Below the pieces are notes generated by a model. The model searched no databases and was not told where the DNA came from. It saw nothing but the letters and a program-made list of their open reading frames with translations. DNA of 64,000 nucleotides from Chionis minor. Its lineage: Eukaryota > Chordata > Aves > Charadriiformes > Chionididae. The stretch spans positions 167,593 through 231,592 of the forward strand of contig VZSF01008499.1 of NCBI GenBank assembly GCA_013398295.1. The letters run 5' to 3'. This document shows, piece by piece, positions 13,561-26,960 of the stretch. How positions within the stretch are numbered: the first letter of the stretch is position 1; the number at the start of each line of letters is the position of its first letter. The position numbers and the translations under genes are program-made.

Positions 13561-15514
13561 AATGCTACCAAAAATGGGCATTTCACATGGTTTTACCACA
13601 GCTCACCAAAGGGAGAAAGGGAGAAGATCCAAATAATCATCAGTATAGCTTTTTGTGCTACTCACCTTAAAACAGTTTGGGGAAGAGAACTGCTAAAACA
13701 GCTTTTAAGGGCTTGCAATCCCATTCTGCTGCTCCTCATATTAGGAGTGTTTGTGTGTCACTTCATAAAATATCAGATAGCATACCGCTTCATTTCCAAT
13801 CAATAAAAATGAGTTATGTGAAGGTCTTTCTGACATCTTATGACTAGTTGTTCAGAAAGGCACTGGTCTTTTGTGCATGCCTAGTTCAGGTGGTGGAGAC
13901 TTTGCCATCACCAACACACTGAGCAAGCATTGAGAAAACCAGAGCACCTGTGGAGCACAGGACCACGGGCCTGCCATGTCACAGGGACAAAGGTGGTACA
14001 AAAGACCTGTATCTCACCAATCTCCACAAAAGAAGAGCCCTGCTTCTTAAAGGCCTGGCTCTGGAGACTCCCATGATGAGCAGAAACTGCTCCAACAGCT
14101 GCATTCGCTTGGGCTTGCTGTTGCCTTGCAATGCGGGGAAAAATGGGGAACCGAGTATTGGCTTGTTTGACACGTGCCTTACCTGTAAAGGAGATGATTC
14201 TTCAGAGTGAGGTTTCAAGGCGAAATGCCAGTCTGAAGGATTAGACATAAACTGGCACAGCTTCGGCTCACAGGCAAAAGATGGGCTCAAGCTATCCTCC
14301 AAATGCCATGTGTGTTTCTTCCCCCCTTCTCCTCCTGGGGCGTCCAGAGCCTCATCTTTCTCTTCCTCTGGCTTTAGGAGATGACAGCTGGAGCTTGCTC
14401 TCCACAACGCTCAGCAGACTCCCACTGGCATGGCCATGACGTGATCCAGCCCTGGGTGAAAACAAATAAAAGCTCCTGACAGAGAGCGAACACCAAACCC
14501 ACTTGGTTCCTTTGGATTTATTTTAAGATTGTGGGTTTTGGTAAAGAATGTCTGACAAATCCTTTCAAATTGTCCTAGGAAACATGCCCATCTCTTCACT
14601 TTGGGGAAGAGAGGAAGGAATTTGCCACCTTAGTTCTACCATCAGGGTTGATTAAATGCTTTGTAGGCCATGCTGGAAAAAGGCATACTTCAACCTAGGT
14701 GACAAAAAAAGCCTTATTTAGAAAATGTGGGCTGCAATGAGTCTTAGTCTAGCTGCAGAATTAAACAAACACATTGTTTTTTATTTGCGTTCAGGAGTTT
14801 CCATTTGTGCAGCTTTTGCCAGAAGAGGTCTGTGATGTGTAATTTACTGCTCAGTGATTTTAAAGATGAATGTTTGGATCTCATTGATATTTGATTTTAT
14901 TGCTCATTTTGTTACCGGGGAGGTTTCCACATGTAGCTTTATATAAACTCGGTCTGGTTTCTTGTTCTGTCCTCAGGATATAGCATGTCTTGCTTTGCTA
15001 AGAGTTTGGAAACAAATGTTCCAGGATTTTTTGGTTTGGTTTGCTTTCCTTCCTCTCCACAGTTCATGCTTATACTTTCTATTAATTCCTTGCTGAAGAT
15101 AATTTCTTTATTGTCGGGATTTCTGTCAGTGGTTTTGGGACTCCTCATCCTTGCAGACCTGGCAAGCCAGGCTCCCTGCAGCAGCTACACTTCTGCATGT
15201 CCTAAAACCTACCTGAAGCCCATCTGTCTCCATCACGAGCCCACCATAGCCAGAAAGAAAGGAGTGAGACTCTGCACGGCCTGTGATGCCACCAGGACCC
15301 TTTCTGACAGCTCAGCTTTATCGTCATATGGATGCTGTGAAGTCCACCCCAACCAAAGTGGCTTTTAGGAAGCTCTAAGAGATGGAAGCCCAAAAAAAGT
15401 CCTGAGAAGTGGGGCTGGGATCAAGTTTAAAAGGTTAAATCCAAAACACTAATTCTGACAGCTCATTCTCAGCAAGCAGCTGACCAACCTGGGAGCACCA
15501 GGACCTAGTCACCC

Positions 15515-15551
15515 CATCAACAAGGGCTGAGCATGGTCCTCCTGCCCACAC
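15515..15551 (+). repeat. 37-bp direct repeat, copy 1
   Basis: The copy begins CATCAACAAGGGCTGAGCAT and ends CCTGCCCACAC. An identical copy is at 16584-16620. Flanks do not match, apart from GGG one base further right. Confidence 0.9.
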
Positions 15552-16039
15552 TGGGAGCTGCCCCAAGTCTTGGCAGCTCATCAAGCTTAAGCTGAGTCAA
15601 GGCCCACTAACGAGACTCACTTTGAGGGTCACTCCAGTAGGTACCCAAGGGCGTGCCTAGTAGATGTTGTCAGAGTAGGACTTTTCACAAACTACAGCAG
15701 CAACACTCTTGGAAGGTGGACAGGGGGAGTCGATACCCCTTCGCACGATGGCTGAGCGGCTGTAATGCTCTGCCAAGGAGCAAGCAAACCCACTTCATTT
15801 CCTCCTCCCCGCGGAGGGCTTACAGCTCACCAGGTTCCCCTGATTGTGTTTCACCTGGGCGCCTAATCAAACAAACCATTCATGAAATAAGAGCTGACTG
15901 AGCAATATTTCGAACCCTGAAAGTCTACGTACAATAGAAGTTGTTTTAAAATTACTTGCCAAATTAGCTCAAGCGAGCCAGAAGCACTAACTCCTAGCCA
16001 AAGCTCTCAGTGAGAGTTTGAAAGTTGAAATAAAACTTT

Positions 16040-16480
16040 TAGGGCTCTTGAAAGAACAGGAGATGAGGGAAATGGCATTCACATTTATTACAGAATGTAA
16101 TTCATAATCCCAGCAGTAGGAATGCTAATGCCATTTGATTGATTACAGTGATTTCTTTGTGAAAGCAAAAAGACCTCTGGACCTGAGGACACTACAGAGT
16201 CCTGTAACCGTGGCTATGACTCAGGAAAGCAGTTAGGTATACGCCCTAACTTAAGTACATGCTTAAGTTCTTTGCTGCATAGGGTTGTGCTTAAGGTTTT
16301 GTCCTGTTAATAACCTTTGTCTCGCTTTGTTCTTAGTGAATGCATTCTGCTTCTGCTTCATTTAATCTTTAAGAAAAACATTTTCCTAGAAATAGCTAAA
16401 AACATTTTCAAAGTTATCACTAATGCTTTTTATCTGCCATTAATACAGCATACAAGATCTGTCTCTAAAAATTAGCACTA
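16040..16480. promoter_or_regulatory. Candidate conserved noncoding element
   Basis: AT-rich unique DNA with GGAATGCTAATGCC, a PBX/HOX-like TTTGATTGATTACAG, and TAATGCTTTTTATC. The evidence is weak and motif-based only. Confidence 0.2.
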
Positions 16481-16583
16481 ACTTCAGCATGTTTATCATC
16501 CCACAAGAAAAGCATGTGTCTTCCCACACAACACCTCCGAACACCTTTCTTGACACTAGATATTTTCACCCAATAGTGAACAA

Positions 16584-16620
16584 CATCAACAAGGGCTGAG
16601 CATGGTCCTCCTGCCCACAC
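16584..16620 (+). repeat. 37-bp direct repeat, copy 2
   Basis: Identical to 15515-15551, 1,069 bp away in the same orientation. It is not part of a CR1 that I recognise. Confidence 0.9.
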
Positions 16621-17068
16621 CGGGCAACTCAGATTTTTCTGGATATCTTTTTAGCTTTCAGGGCTATTTGTGTGTGTCTGTGACAGTAAATAAACCTCAC
16701 TTCCTATCAACAGAGCAACAGATCAGAGGTGGTTCAAATGTCGTGATTGAATACCCACAGAACAAGACGGGTACATCTCCCTGCCACAGCCTTTCCACAC
16801 TACAAGCTAACATGTGGGAACAGGCATTGCATCCCTCACTGACCCTTCTCGTGAGCACCTGCTGCAGCACACATGGTCTTTTAGGTCATAACCTAGCAAA
16901 GCACTTAAGCACTCCCCTAAATTTAGGCATATGATTAGTCCCGTCGATGCCTCTGACAAATAATATGCTGCTTCTCACTGCCTCGGCAGCGGACAGGGCA
17001 GAGGAGAGATGAAATTTTACCAGATCCATGTATACTCATAATAATAGGCAAACTAGTATCTTACATCC

Positions 17069-17098
17069 ACATGTTGCACATTTACATGTTGCACATTT
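17069..17098 (+). repeat. 15-bp tandem duplication
   Basis: ACATGTTGCACATTT occurs twice head to tail. Confidence 0.9.
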
Positions 17099-17609
17099 TT
17101 CTATCATTGATAAACTCCTGAACTTTAGAAACTGGTAACTTGGCACTGACCATATTCCTCTCAGAGAACTAGATGTTCGCTAGGCAGGTTTTAAACCTAT
17201 GCCATCCTTCAGTCAGTCTTGCACAAGAAATACATCAATTTTTAATTTAATGGGAAAATGCCTGAGTGAATTTTGAAGTTTCCCATAGGAGAAGTATGTG
17301 CCGTTGCTCTCTTGGAGGGAAGGGACTTCTGAAGTCTTCAAAAGAAAGTGCATGCAGAAACATAAGCGGAGCTGTTTCAGTGTCATTTCCTGGGGAGCAC
17401 CAGCAGTAAAGCAAACTGTGACCACTCAGAGAACTTAAAGGTTGTCATTAATGCATCATAAGTCCTGTAAATTTCTCCTACAAATAAGCATGCTTTCAGA
17501 TTAAGAACTGGTAATTTATCTCTACTGGCTGCTTCATTCTTGTTGCTTCGGCTACACCCCCACCCTGGGGATCACAACAGGGGGTGATTGCCTGCATCTG
17601 ACAGCTCCC

Positions 17610-17660
17610 CCCAAAATAATAATAATAAAAAAAAACAAGCCCGAAGGGGGGGGGGGGGAG
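17610..17660. repeat. (AAT)n, A-run and 13-G homopolymer
   Basis: AATAATAATAATAAAAAAAAAC is followed by G13 at 17646-17658. The G-run is prone to sequencing and assembly error. Confidence 0.9.
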
Positions 17661-17944
17661 GAGAAAAAGGAATACAATTGTTAAAACATGGCCTGTACTC
17701 AGAAATTGCTTTTTTTTCACCAAGTAATATACATTGGAATCTCAAGTAAATGGAGTGTATAATTTTTTGTGAAATGGACACAAAGTTAACACAAAAATAA
17801 ATACTCAGAAACACAAAAACGGCACATGCACACATATGCATATGTCTGTGCCTTACTCAGACAGACACAGAAACCGTCATTCCTTTTATCCAGTTAATTG
17901 TATGTCTTTCCCTAACATCTTACTTTCTGTACTTTCAAAGCCTT

Positions 17945-17990
17945 ATTTTTTAATTAAAAACACTTATTTTTTTTTGTTTTTTTTTTTAAT
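17945..17990. repeat. T-rich low-complexity tract
   Basis: Two T-runs are separated by a single G, next to an A/T-rich TTTTTTAATTAAAAAC segment. Confidence 0.85.
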
Positions 17991-18877
17991 GACAAAGCCA
18001 CAGCAGACTTGTGGTAGGCTGCTGGAGTGCAATTACCCAATTCCACAGCACCAGTCCCTTTTCTTTTTGGATGGTAGTCACAGACTCCAGATGCCAATGT
18101 ACTGAGGCTAATTTTTTCCATCAGCAACATCTAGCTATTTGGCAGGCTGCTCTAGCATTTTTGCTGGCTGCCTCAGAGCGGTTAAATGGCAGCGCTCTCC
18201 ATATATTGCCTGGGAAACTGATTTACCTGGGTGGTATTTTAATCAATGTTTTGCCTTACCCATACATTTTATGCAACGGCTTCCTACTAATAAACATGCC
18301 TGTGAATTATCTTCTCATTAGATTTCCACAAAGATATATTTTTATTTGTAGTCAGAGTCCTGCGCTTAAATGTTCTTTTGCGATTCACAGGCTTCTGTGG
18401 TCAGAAATCCAGGGTACAAGGATTCCTGCACCCTTGGGTTGAAGGGCAGTGGATGCCGTGCAATTAATTCTCCTCAGTTCACCAGCCAACCCAAGAGAGA
18501 TGGAGGGGAAATGGTTTCGGATTGATCCCAATTTCAAATTGCATTTGTTTGTTTCATCAGTAGAATACTTCCCTTCTTAGTGTTATTTCCAGTTGACTAA
18601 AATGTTCTACACAATTCAAAACTTTTAGAACAAACTAATTTTGCAGCTGAAAAACTATTAAAAATCTACTTTTTTCTAATTCACTTACCAAATATTGAAA
18701 AAAAGGTGGGGTTTTTTTTGTTTTTTCTTCTTTTTTTCTGACCAGAAGTGTTAATGAAATTTATATGAATTTACAAGTAAATTTACTTGCCTTGAAGCTT
18801 CATTTTTTTATCAAAAGCAGGTCATTAACTTCAGATTATACCATAAAGCTGATATAAAAAGATGGGTGCTAACTTCA

Positions 18878-18942
18878 TATACATGTGTAAGCATGTATAT
18901 ACTCACACACATATATGTACACACATACATGTATACATGTGC
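18878..18942. repeat. Degenerate (AT/AC/GT) alternating purine-pyrimidine tract
   Basis: Runs such as ATACATGTGTAAGCATGTATAT and ACACACATATATGTACACAC are nearly all alternating purine-pyrimidine, a Z-DNA/cruciform-prone texture. Confidence 0.8.
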
Positions 18943-20509
18943 TATTAGCTACCTAAAATCTGGTTTACTTGAAAATACATAATGTCTAAGCTGACTGACA
19001 CAAAATTGGACCTCAGTAAAGGAAAGTAGAGGGCACAGTTCAGTCGGGACAAGGGCACGGCTGCAAGGAGAATCAATGCTCTTGGTGCCCACGTGGCACT
19101 AGATGAAGTGGACAGACCTGGAACACTTCAGTTACATACCAAGGAATAAGTTCTCATAACACAGCTAGTTAAACTCTGTCCAAGCCTGCCTGTGGAGGAT
19201 GGACATACTCAAGATCAGACTTGAGAAGTGCCGCTTGGAAAAGGTTTGGGTATGGCTGGTGTTCGACAACAGGGAAGACCATCTGCGTGCTCCCTGAGCG
19301 CCACCTCCACCCCCAGCCCTGTGAGCCTGGGGCTCCATACCTGCTCTCCTGGCTGTCCTTACCTCTTTTTTTCACCTGAATCTACCTCCCCTGCAAGCGG
19401 GAGATGACAGGCCATTGCTTACATCTCCTACAACCAAAACATCAGCCGCTTTCCAGGGAATGATGAACAGTAGTCTCTCCTCACAGGAAGCCATCGATGC
19501 ACTGCTGTTCATCTGAAATGCTGGACGTCTTTCCTGTGAGCTGAGTCACCATGATTAAGCCTTCTGATGGTTTGCATATTAAACCTTCGCATTTTAATTA
19601 GGGGTTCGGGAGGAAGGCTGTGCTCTTTGGAAGGGGAAGGATGTAATTTTCATTTTTTCCCTCTGGCGCTCCCTCCTTTTGGGAAAATCCCCCCCTATGG
19701 AGCTGAAGCATGGATAATTTGCTTTTGCATCAGGAAGAGCATTGTCTGCGGAGCATGTACTCCATACTCCGGAGGACAAAGCATCCCTTGGCTTGCAGGG
19801 TGTGTGCTTTGGGCGCAGTGGATGGCTGTGGGATGGTGGGTGGCTTTTCCCACCATCCGTGATGGGAAGTGCTGCCGCCTTCGCTGCCTGCATGCTGCTC
19901 CGAGCAAACAGGAGGTATCCTACCTGCCCCTGCAGAAGCAGGTATCTGTGCATCTGTGCTGTGCGAGTGCAGAAGGTGTCAGGGAAAAGCACCCGCAACC
20001 CAGTATTAAGATGCACTCGGACACGTCCACGTCCCTCCAGAGCGATGGCAGTGCAAGACTGGCTTTATGCTCTGCGATGGGCTTTCTCCGCATAAGAAAC
20101 AGGTTCTTCATGCTGGGACTTCTCCTCCTGTGCATTTCTTCTGCAATCCCAGCTGGTTTCAGTGTTGTCAGAGCCTTCACAAGAGCTGTGCCTGCCTCCC
20201 CTGGAGCTGGTGACAAGCCACACGAATGACCACAAGAACATTTTGTCTCATTCCTATGCCTAGAGCTTTTCTCCTCCCCACCCCAAACCACAGCCTTATC
20301 CAGAGCTGGGGAATGGAGGTGAAACATTAGAACACATTTTGCCCTGTGCCAGTGAAAAAAAAAAGTAGCAAGCAATTCTTTTGGTTTTTTTTAGTAGGAC
20401 TGAGTGCATAGGATGAAAAGAAATACCTCTTGAACTTCCTCTGAAGTGAGTTTTCATATCCATCCCTGACATGGTAGTGTAGGATGTCCATCTCCTCACC
20501 AACATACCA

Positions 20510-20722
20510 TAGTAGGAAGAAATTTTTTACTGTGACAGTGGTGAGACACTGGAACAGGTTGCCTAGAGAAGTTGTGGATGCCCCATCCCCGCAGGTATTC
20601 AAGGCCAGGGTGGATGGGTCTTTAAGCAGCCTGATGTAGTGGAAAGTGTCACTGCCTGTGGCAGAGGGGTTGGAACTAGATGATCTTTAAGGTCCCTTCC
20701 AACTCTAACTATTCCATCATAC
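20510..20722 (+). mobile_element. CR1 LINE 3' fragment
   Basis: About 210 bp of CR1 3' end: GGAAGAAATTTTTTACTGTG, GGAACAGGTTGCCTAGAGAAGTTGTGG and GGTTGGAACTAGATGATCTTTAAGGTCCCTTCCAACTC, ending near ATTCCATCATAC. Confidence 0.93.
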
Positions 20723-22979
20723 AACTGGAACAATCTGTAATTTTTATTTTCTATTAATGGAGGGCAAGTCATCTTTAGGATTAATTGAACGGTCTCCCTC
20801 TCACCTTCACCAGTGATTTAATGTGCTGGACTGTGCCCAAGTGTTGCCAAACCACCTGTAGGTTGATGCCTCTTTGGTGCAGCTGGACCCCCGGGGGAAG
20901 CACTGGCAGTGCCAGGGATCCCACTGGAAAACGAGGACAGCTGCTCCCTCCATTGTTCAGTTTCACATGGAGCCTGACACCAGATTTAGGCACCTACATG
21001 CTCCTGCAAATCCTGCTCCACTGCCAAGTATGACTTCTCCTTATGAGGTTAAAAACCCCATCATTTTCTTGCTTAACAGCAGAATTTAAGAAACCTCGTC
21101 CCTGTGTCAAAAGTGGTATTGCAAAATTCTGTATCATTTACGAGCAATTATGTACCACTCAGCTTGACCTCCAGGGCGACTTAGGAATCTCAATTTCCAT
21201 TTAACTCAGCTGGGTCACCTCATTCTCCAAAGCCCTTGGCACAGTTATATTGCCTCACAAAAGATAAGTTTACAGATGGAGACCCAAGGGTTAAATTATG
21301 TAGGGTACGAGGCCAAGATAAACCTGTGGAGGCCTGAAGAAGTCATAGTCTGATGTCAGCCATTACCTCGTGCTGGCATTTTTGGGTCATTCAGGAATGT
21401 AAGGAAGTTACACCTGCATGCTCTGTTGGTAATGCTATTTGTCCCATGAAGTGTTTCTCCTTGGCCAGTGACAAGTCAGATCCTGGGACATAAATCCCAA
21501 TGCTATTTTATCACCGAGCACTGCCACACCAGAGATAAAACTCACTTCTCTCCTTGTTTTGCTGTCAGCCCCTTCTCCCCCAGCAGCTTGCCACATGCCA
21601 TTCACAGATCACATGGCTTTCGTCTACTCAGTGGTGGATGCCCGTCTGCCGTGATTTCACATGCTCACGGCTGTAGGTCATGGGTAAGACTCAGGTCCAT
21701 TCACCCCACTGATGCAGATGACAACTGCCCCGTTGCAAAGCCCGCTGGCGGGTCACCAGCAATGGGAAGATCCAGCACTTACAGTGAGGAGCAACACCCA
21801 CATTGCGATGCTGTTATGTAATTTTCAGTGTTAAGGCTGCAGCTTCTCATGTCTTTAGCCAGTAACAATTTGACAACTGCCTTCGTACCATCTGGGCTCC
21901 AACACCACAGGGCTTCACCGTTGCAAGAGCGGCAGCAGTAGAAAGGAAATAGGAAAGAAATTGGAGAGAGCAGTGTCACAGGCAAGAGAGGTTTGCTCGA
22001 GCGTGGCAGTGCCTCATCCTTCATTTTTACTGCATTATCTGTCACAGATGTCTGTAAGCTACAGCTTCTCCTAATCAGAAGATCAGGCTCCAAAAAGGAT
22101 AGACCAGATGAAGGTCTTTAAGCAAGGGAGAGAAATCAATTACCATGATAGATGAGTTCTAGCAGTTGGAGGTGTAGAAACGGACAACGGCCAGCAAGCT
22201 CTCCTACAGCACGCAGCAATAGTCCATGTGAAGTACTTCCCCTTTGGGAGGTGTTTCCAGCCGTGTGAAGCACCTATGGCCAGCAGAGCTGACATCCACC
22301 ACTGGCTGAGCACAGCGACAGGAGTGGGTCTCACCCTGCCCTCTGCCACCCTTGTAGCAAGGACAAGCATAAGAACATCTCTTGGCCAACTCGTGGGCTT
22401 CTGAAAATATGGCCTGGAAGAGATCACACTGGTTTTCATCTGCTTGCATAGCTTGATGCTTAGAAAGTAGTCATCCATCAGCAAGAAAAAGTGCCAGTGA
22501 AGAAAAGGGTTTTTTTCCCTCCTTTGATAAATCTGCTAATTTTCTAAATATTTTTTTAATTATTTTTATAAATGAAAGTGGGCAAAATCAAAAAATAATA
22601 ACACTAAGTATATCAAACCTTAGGTATTCAACATCAGAGGCTCCAACAGTGTCACGTCTTCAGAAAGCATCAAGCAGTAATCTTCTTAAAATGGATCCTT
22701 TCCAAAGTTTTTTGGTATAGGTACTCAAGAACTTTGACTTCTGAAATTACAGTTAATTTTTAACAAATGTTTCTATAATCTCAGAATCCTTTAACTACAA
22801 TTTTGACATAGCAATAATTAATCAATCAAATCCTGCTGGATATTTGTACAAATAGCCATTGACAAGATCATTACTTTCTTACAGCTTGTTAAGCTGTAAG
22901 TTAATATTCAATTGCTTGCATAAAACAGGTTTTATTATTATTATTGAAAATAGCTTGGTTTTTTTATATTAAAAAGCCC

Positions 22980-23720
22980 TACTTATCTCCTGTACTTTCT
23001 GTTCAGCAGAAGATTTGAAACACAACATTTTTTCATTATCAAGGAAAATACTATATCTGAGGTGGTTTCTCAGTGCTCAATGAGAAAAACAGGCCTTGCC
23101 AGATATGAATAGCGGCCATGTGTTAGATGATGGAGTTTCAATGGGCTTGTTTAATTTGCAATCATACACAAACTTAACAGTAAACAACCTCAGCAAATAA
23201 TGAGCATTTGATGTAGAGCATTTTTTACTAAGGACAATGAGCATGAAAGTCAAGATGAATACATTGCTTCAATTTCATGGACAATGTGAATTAGAAACAG
23301 GCTGCATACATTCTGTTTTAACTTAGAGAATAAAATGTTTTCATTGTCTAAAAGCTAGATTTATTTTCAATAACACTCAAACTCTATTTTTCTTCCTCCT
23401 AGTGATTTTCCCCAAATTTTCACAAGTAGGGAGTAGCTGTCTTAAATATGGCCAATTAATTTTGTTACTTAGTTGGCTGTGAGACAGCAAACAATAACTT
23501 TCTTGCTATTAATTGATGGCTGCAGAAAAGATGCAATGGATCACCTCAGACAGCTCAGATCAATCTTTTCATGTTTAACATTTGTTTTGAAAACACAACT
23601 TTGCAAGTGATTGATGTGAGGAAAATTGGCTGCAGTCTCTTTTCTACCACATTGGCTGGAAATGTCCATGTTTAATACCTAACAGACTAATTTCAATGTT
23701 TGATGGCTTCCCTCGGGCGT
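22980..23720. promoter_or_regulatory. Candidate conserved noncoding enhancer-like block
   Basis: This 740-bp repeat-free block is dense in TAAT-core and related words: GTTTAATTTGCAATCA, GGCCAATTAATTTTG, TATTAATTGATGGC, AAATATGG, CAAATAATGAGCATTTG. It looks like vertebrate developmental enhancers, but conservation cannot be tested here. Confidence 0.28.
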
Positions 23721-26700
23721 GTTTCTCCTATGTACCTGTCCCAGCCCATATCTGAAGGTGTCTAAAAGACGCTACAACAAGAGTGAGTAACAGTTCATAG
23801 TATTTTCAGAAGTAATAAAGAACTAGCTGGAAGCCCTGCTTCTATTCCTGTTGTCACATCTGACAGCTGAGTAACTTCAAGCCACTTCTCCTTATCTCCC
23901 TGCCCTTGCCTCTCCTGCAGGATAGAGCAAGGACCACCACCACGCTCCTTGCTTGATGAGTGTCTAGCGCTAGCCCAAGGAGCCTTGCTCGGTCCCTCTG
24001 TGCATGGCACTAAAGGAATTACACCAGCAGATTGCAAGAGAGCCCAAAAAATGACGCAAAATCCACCAAGATGAACCAAATCAGCCTAAGCCCACAAAGT
24101 AAAAACTGCATTCTTAGAATAAGAAAGAAAAGGCTGCAGCATAAGTACCCCACAGATGTAAAACGTGCATGGGAAATAACACCACAGCTCAGTAAAGCTT
24201 GGGGAGAAAAGTACACTGAAAAGCGTGTGGGAGTAATGGGGAAGGGGCTGCCCTAAAAGATAAACAAGCTGGAGGATGGGAAGCAAACCCTGGAAAAAGA
24301 GAAAAAAGACAAAGAACAGATGGTGGTGAATAAATAAAGCCAGAAACCTAGCAAGGATTATAAAACATTTTTATATAAACATCAATAGAGGACAGAGCCC
24401 ATAAGACTGGTAAATATTATTTATTAACTCACAGTCGGTGCATTTTATGGTACCCACCTGATTGGCAGGTGTATGAGCCTAATTCCCGCAGAGAAAACTC
24501 ATTCTTCAGGTGCGTCGCTGCATCTGGAGGGAGGTGTTTTGTAGTTGTTTTAACGTCGATTTTTGGCTACATACACAGGCTATGATTGTGCTTAGAAGCC
24601 CCCCAAATGCTCTAGGGAAAGGAACTGCCAAAGACCATTCAATTTGCAGCTAGGACCAGGAGAGTCTTTCCCAAGCCTCTGTAAAAAAAAGGGTGTTTTC
24701 CCACTTCTTCATGGGGGGTGACTGTGGTTGTCACACATGGGGCATTCAAGAGGACTGAATTGCTTGGAGAAAACAAACACTTGGGGAAAACTTGAGCTCT
24801 CTGAAATGAGAAAATATTCTGTGTCTGGGTAAAACCAGAGGAAACAGGCCATCCTTGGTATGTCAAGTATCTCTACAACAGAGAAGATGTGCTAATAACT
24901 ACCTCACCTAGCAGCTATTAATGAAACTGCAAAAATGCGTTACTTTTACTGAAGCAACAAAAGCGAGACACATGGCAGGACATCCTGGTGCCTTCACACA
25001 GGGGCACTGGGACAGACGCTGACCCTGCAGTACAAGCTCGGTGTTAGGCCATGGGCAGCAGGTGAGGACAGATCAGTTTATTTAGCATGACGGACCCTGT
25101 GGTCAGTTGAGAGGCTTGGAGCAAATGAGAAATTATAACTGGTGAGTTAGACCGAGAGAGCTAGCCCGAGAATTATGTTTACAGACCCCACTGGATCCTA
25201 CAAAGGCTATTTACTATCTCTTACTAACCAATTAAACTTGCTACTGATGGCACGACCAACCCCTCCAACGCCTTTTGTTGTTGCTTGGACCTGCCATCCC
25301 CCCTGAAATACTAGAGAAGCTGTGAAAAAACAGTGAGTCTACTGCTGCCGGCAACGGTGCTACGTTGTTATGGGCGTCTTTCTGTGGTACCCTTCCTGCT
25401 TGCAATCGCTGCAGAAACCCATTGTGAATGTGTTGTGTCCTGAGACAACAGATCACAATGGTTTGTTGTTGTTGTCGTCGTTGTGTTTAACCTTTACCAG
25501 TTCATAATATTGCCTCGCTCCAGTTTCTCTGGCCTCAGTTGCCAAAGCTACAGGAACTCTGGCTCTCAGGTTTTTGTTTAAAAAACATACACAAGAAGAA
25601 AGGTTTTGTTACTGCTGTCCTGACATTTCTATATGGATTAGATACGGATAGCTAGCTAGCCGTGCAGTTTTCTTCAGAAGCCATTATATTATTTACTAAC
25701 GTTTTCCCCTGTGCAGTGGATTGAACACAACAGAGCTTAATAGTTACCGATCCAAAACTGCACTTTGTGGCAAGCTGGCTAAAATTGTGCCTCCTGCCTG
25801 AAAAGGGACATGTAAAGCATTGAACGAATACAACAAAACCCCAAAGGCTAAATATGAAGTGGATAATATTTAATGACAAAAGATAAATTGTCAAGTCACA
25901 TCTATGTTAGATGCATCCTATTTCTGTTCCACTATCTCCCCTCTAGCAGGGGGACTATCACAGGGGATACCTGTTTAAAATGAGAGCATAGTTTTTGCAG
26001 TAAATGTAAACTACTGAGAGGAACTTCATTCACCTCTGCCCCCTCTGAGGGCACAGGGATCTTTCTTGGCCATCGACATTAACTCTTTCATTTGCCTGGG
26101 TACATATTCTTGGCACGTGTGATCAGCTCTCTTGGTTTCATCTGTTCTTTTAAGGAAAGAATGAAATGTCTTTCCTTGATTTTTCACTTTTTAATTGACC
26201 CAAACTTAAGATTTTGAGTATGCTTTCCTCCATGCCCAAGGAATCACCCATCCATCAGGCATCCTAAGGAAGTCTTGCACGGGGCAGGTTAGCCTCACTA
26301 ACAGCCTCAGTGATTTTCTCAAACATCTCAACCCTGTGCCGTGACTGGCCACCGCAGACCGTGCTTCCTCAGAGACCGGGCATTTTTGCAAGGTTCCTTA
26401 CATTGAGCTGACAACGTACAATTCCTAGTTTTTTTCCTCAAATGCTGTCGAAAATCCTTCCGCAAACACCAGATCTCTTCCACACTTGCATTTAATGTGC
26501 AAATGCTGTACACATCTTGGGTTTGTCATCCGGAGGTGAGGGGAAGGCAATGCAAAGGCCCCTTTTGGCAATGTCAGGATGTTATTTGTGCCAGTTAACA
26601 CGGGCTTCCCACAAATAAAGACACTGAACCTTTAGCACCATAGCCACAGCTGCCTTCTTTCTTTAAAGTTTTTGACTGTAAAACACTTTAAAGTGTTTGT

Positions 26701-26849
26701 TAGTGTCTGCAGTACATAAACTGCTGATATAATGCCTTAGGTTTTAAATCAAGTTGACACTTGTATCAGTCTTAGTAATTCATTTGTAGTTGCACAGAAA
26801 TATTCCCAAACATACACATCACCCAAACCAATTCATTCTGAATGCCACG

Positions 26850-26960
26850 AAGAGAAAGGAAGGCCTTTTCCCACACAGCGCACAATTAAATGGTGAAATG
26901 CACTGCCGTTACCTTATGGAAACCAGAAGTTTAAAGGATTCGGAAAGAGATTAGGGTAGC
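26850..26960 (+). mobile_element. Ancient CR1/L3-like LINE 3' fragment
   Basis: The text CACACAGCGCACAATTAAATGGTGAAATGCACTGCCG...GGAAACCAGAAGTTTAAAGGATTCGGAAAGAGATTAG matches the conserved 3' region of old amniote CR1-type LINEs (remembered pattern, not a search). Confidence 0.5.

Larger units (their letters stand above)
7106..20509. other. Intergenic, no gene seen
   Basis: Unique sequence with the octamer pair, simple repeats, the 37-bp direct repeat and candidate noncoding elements listed separately. Frames such as 8720-9199 (minus) and 13979-14407 (minus) show no domain or exon structure. Confidence 0.65.

Noticed and set aside
19567..20229. 220-codon plus-strand open frame
   Set aside because: No recognisable domain, no splice context, and overlapping frames of similar length on the other strand.
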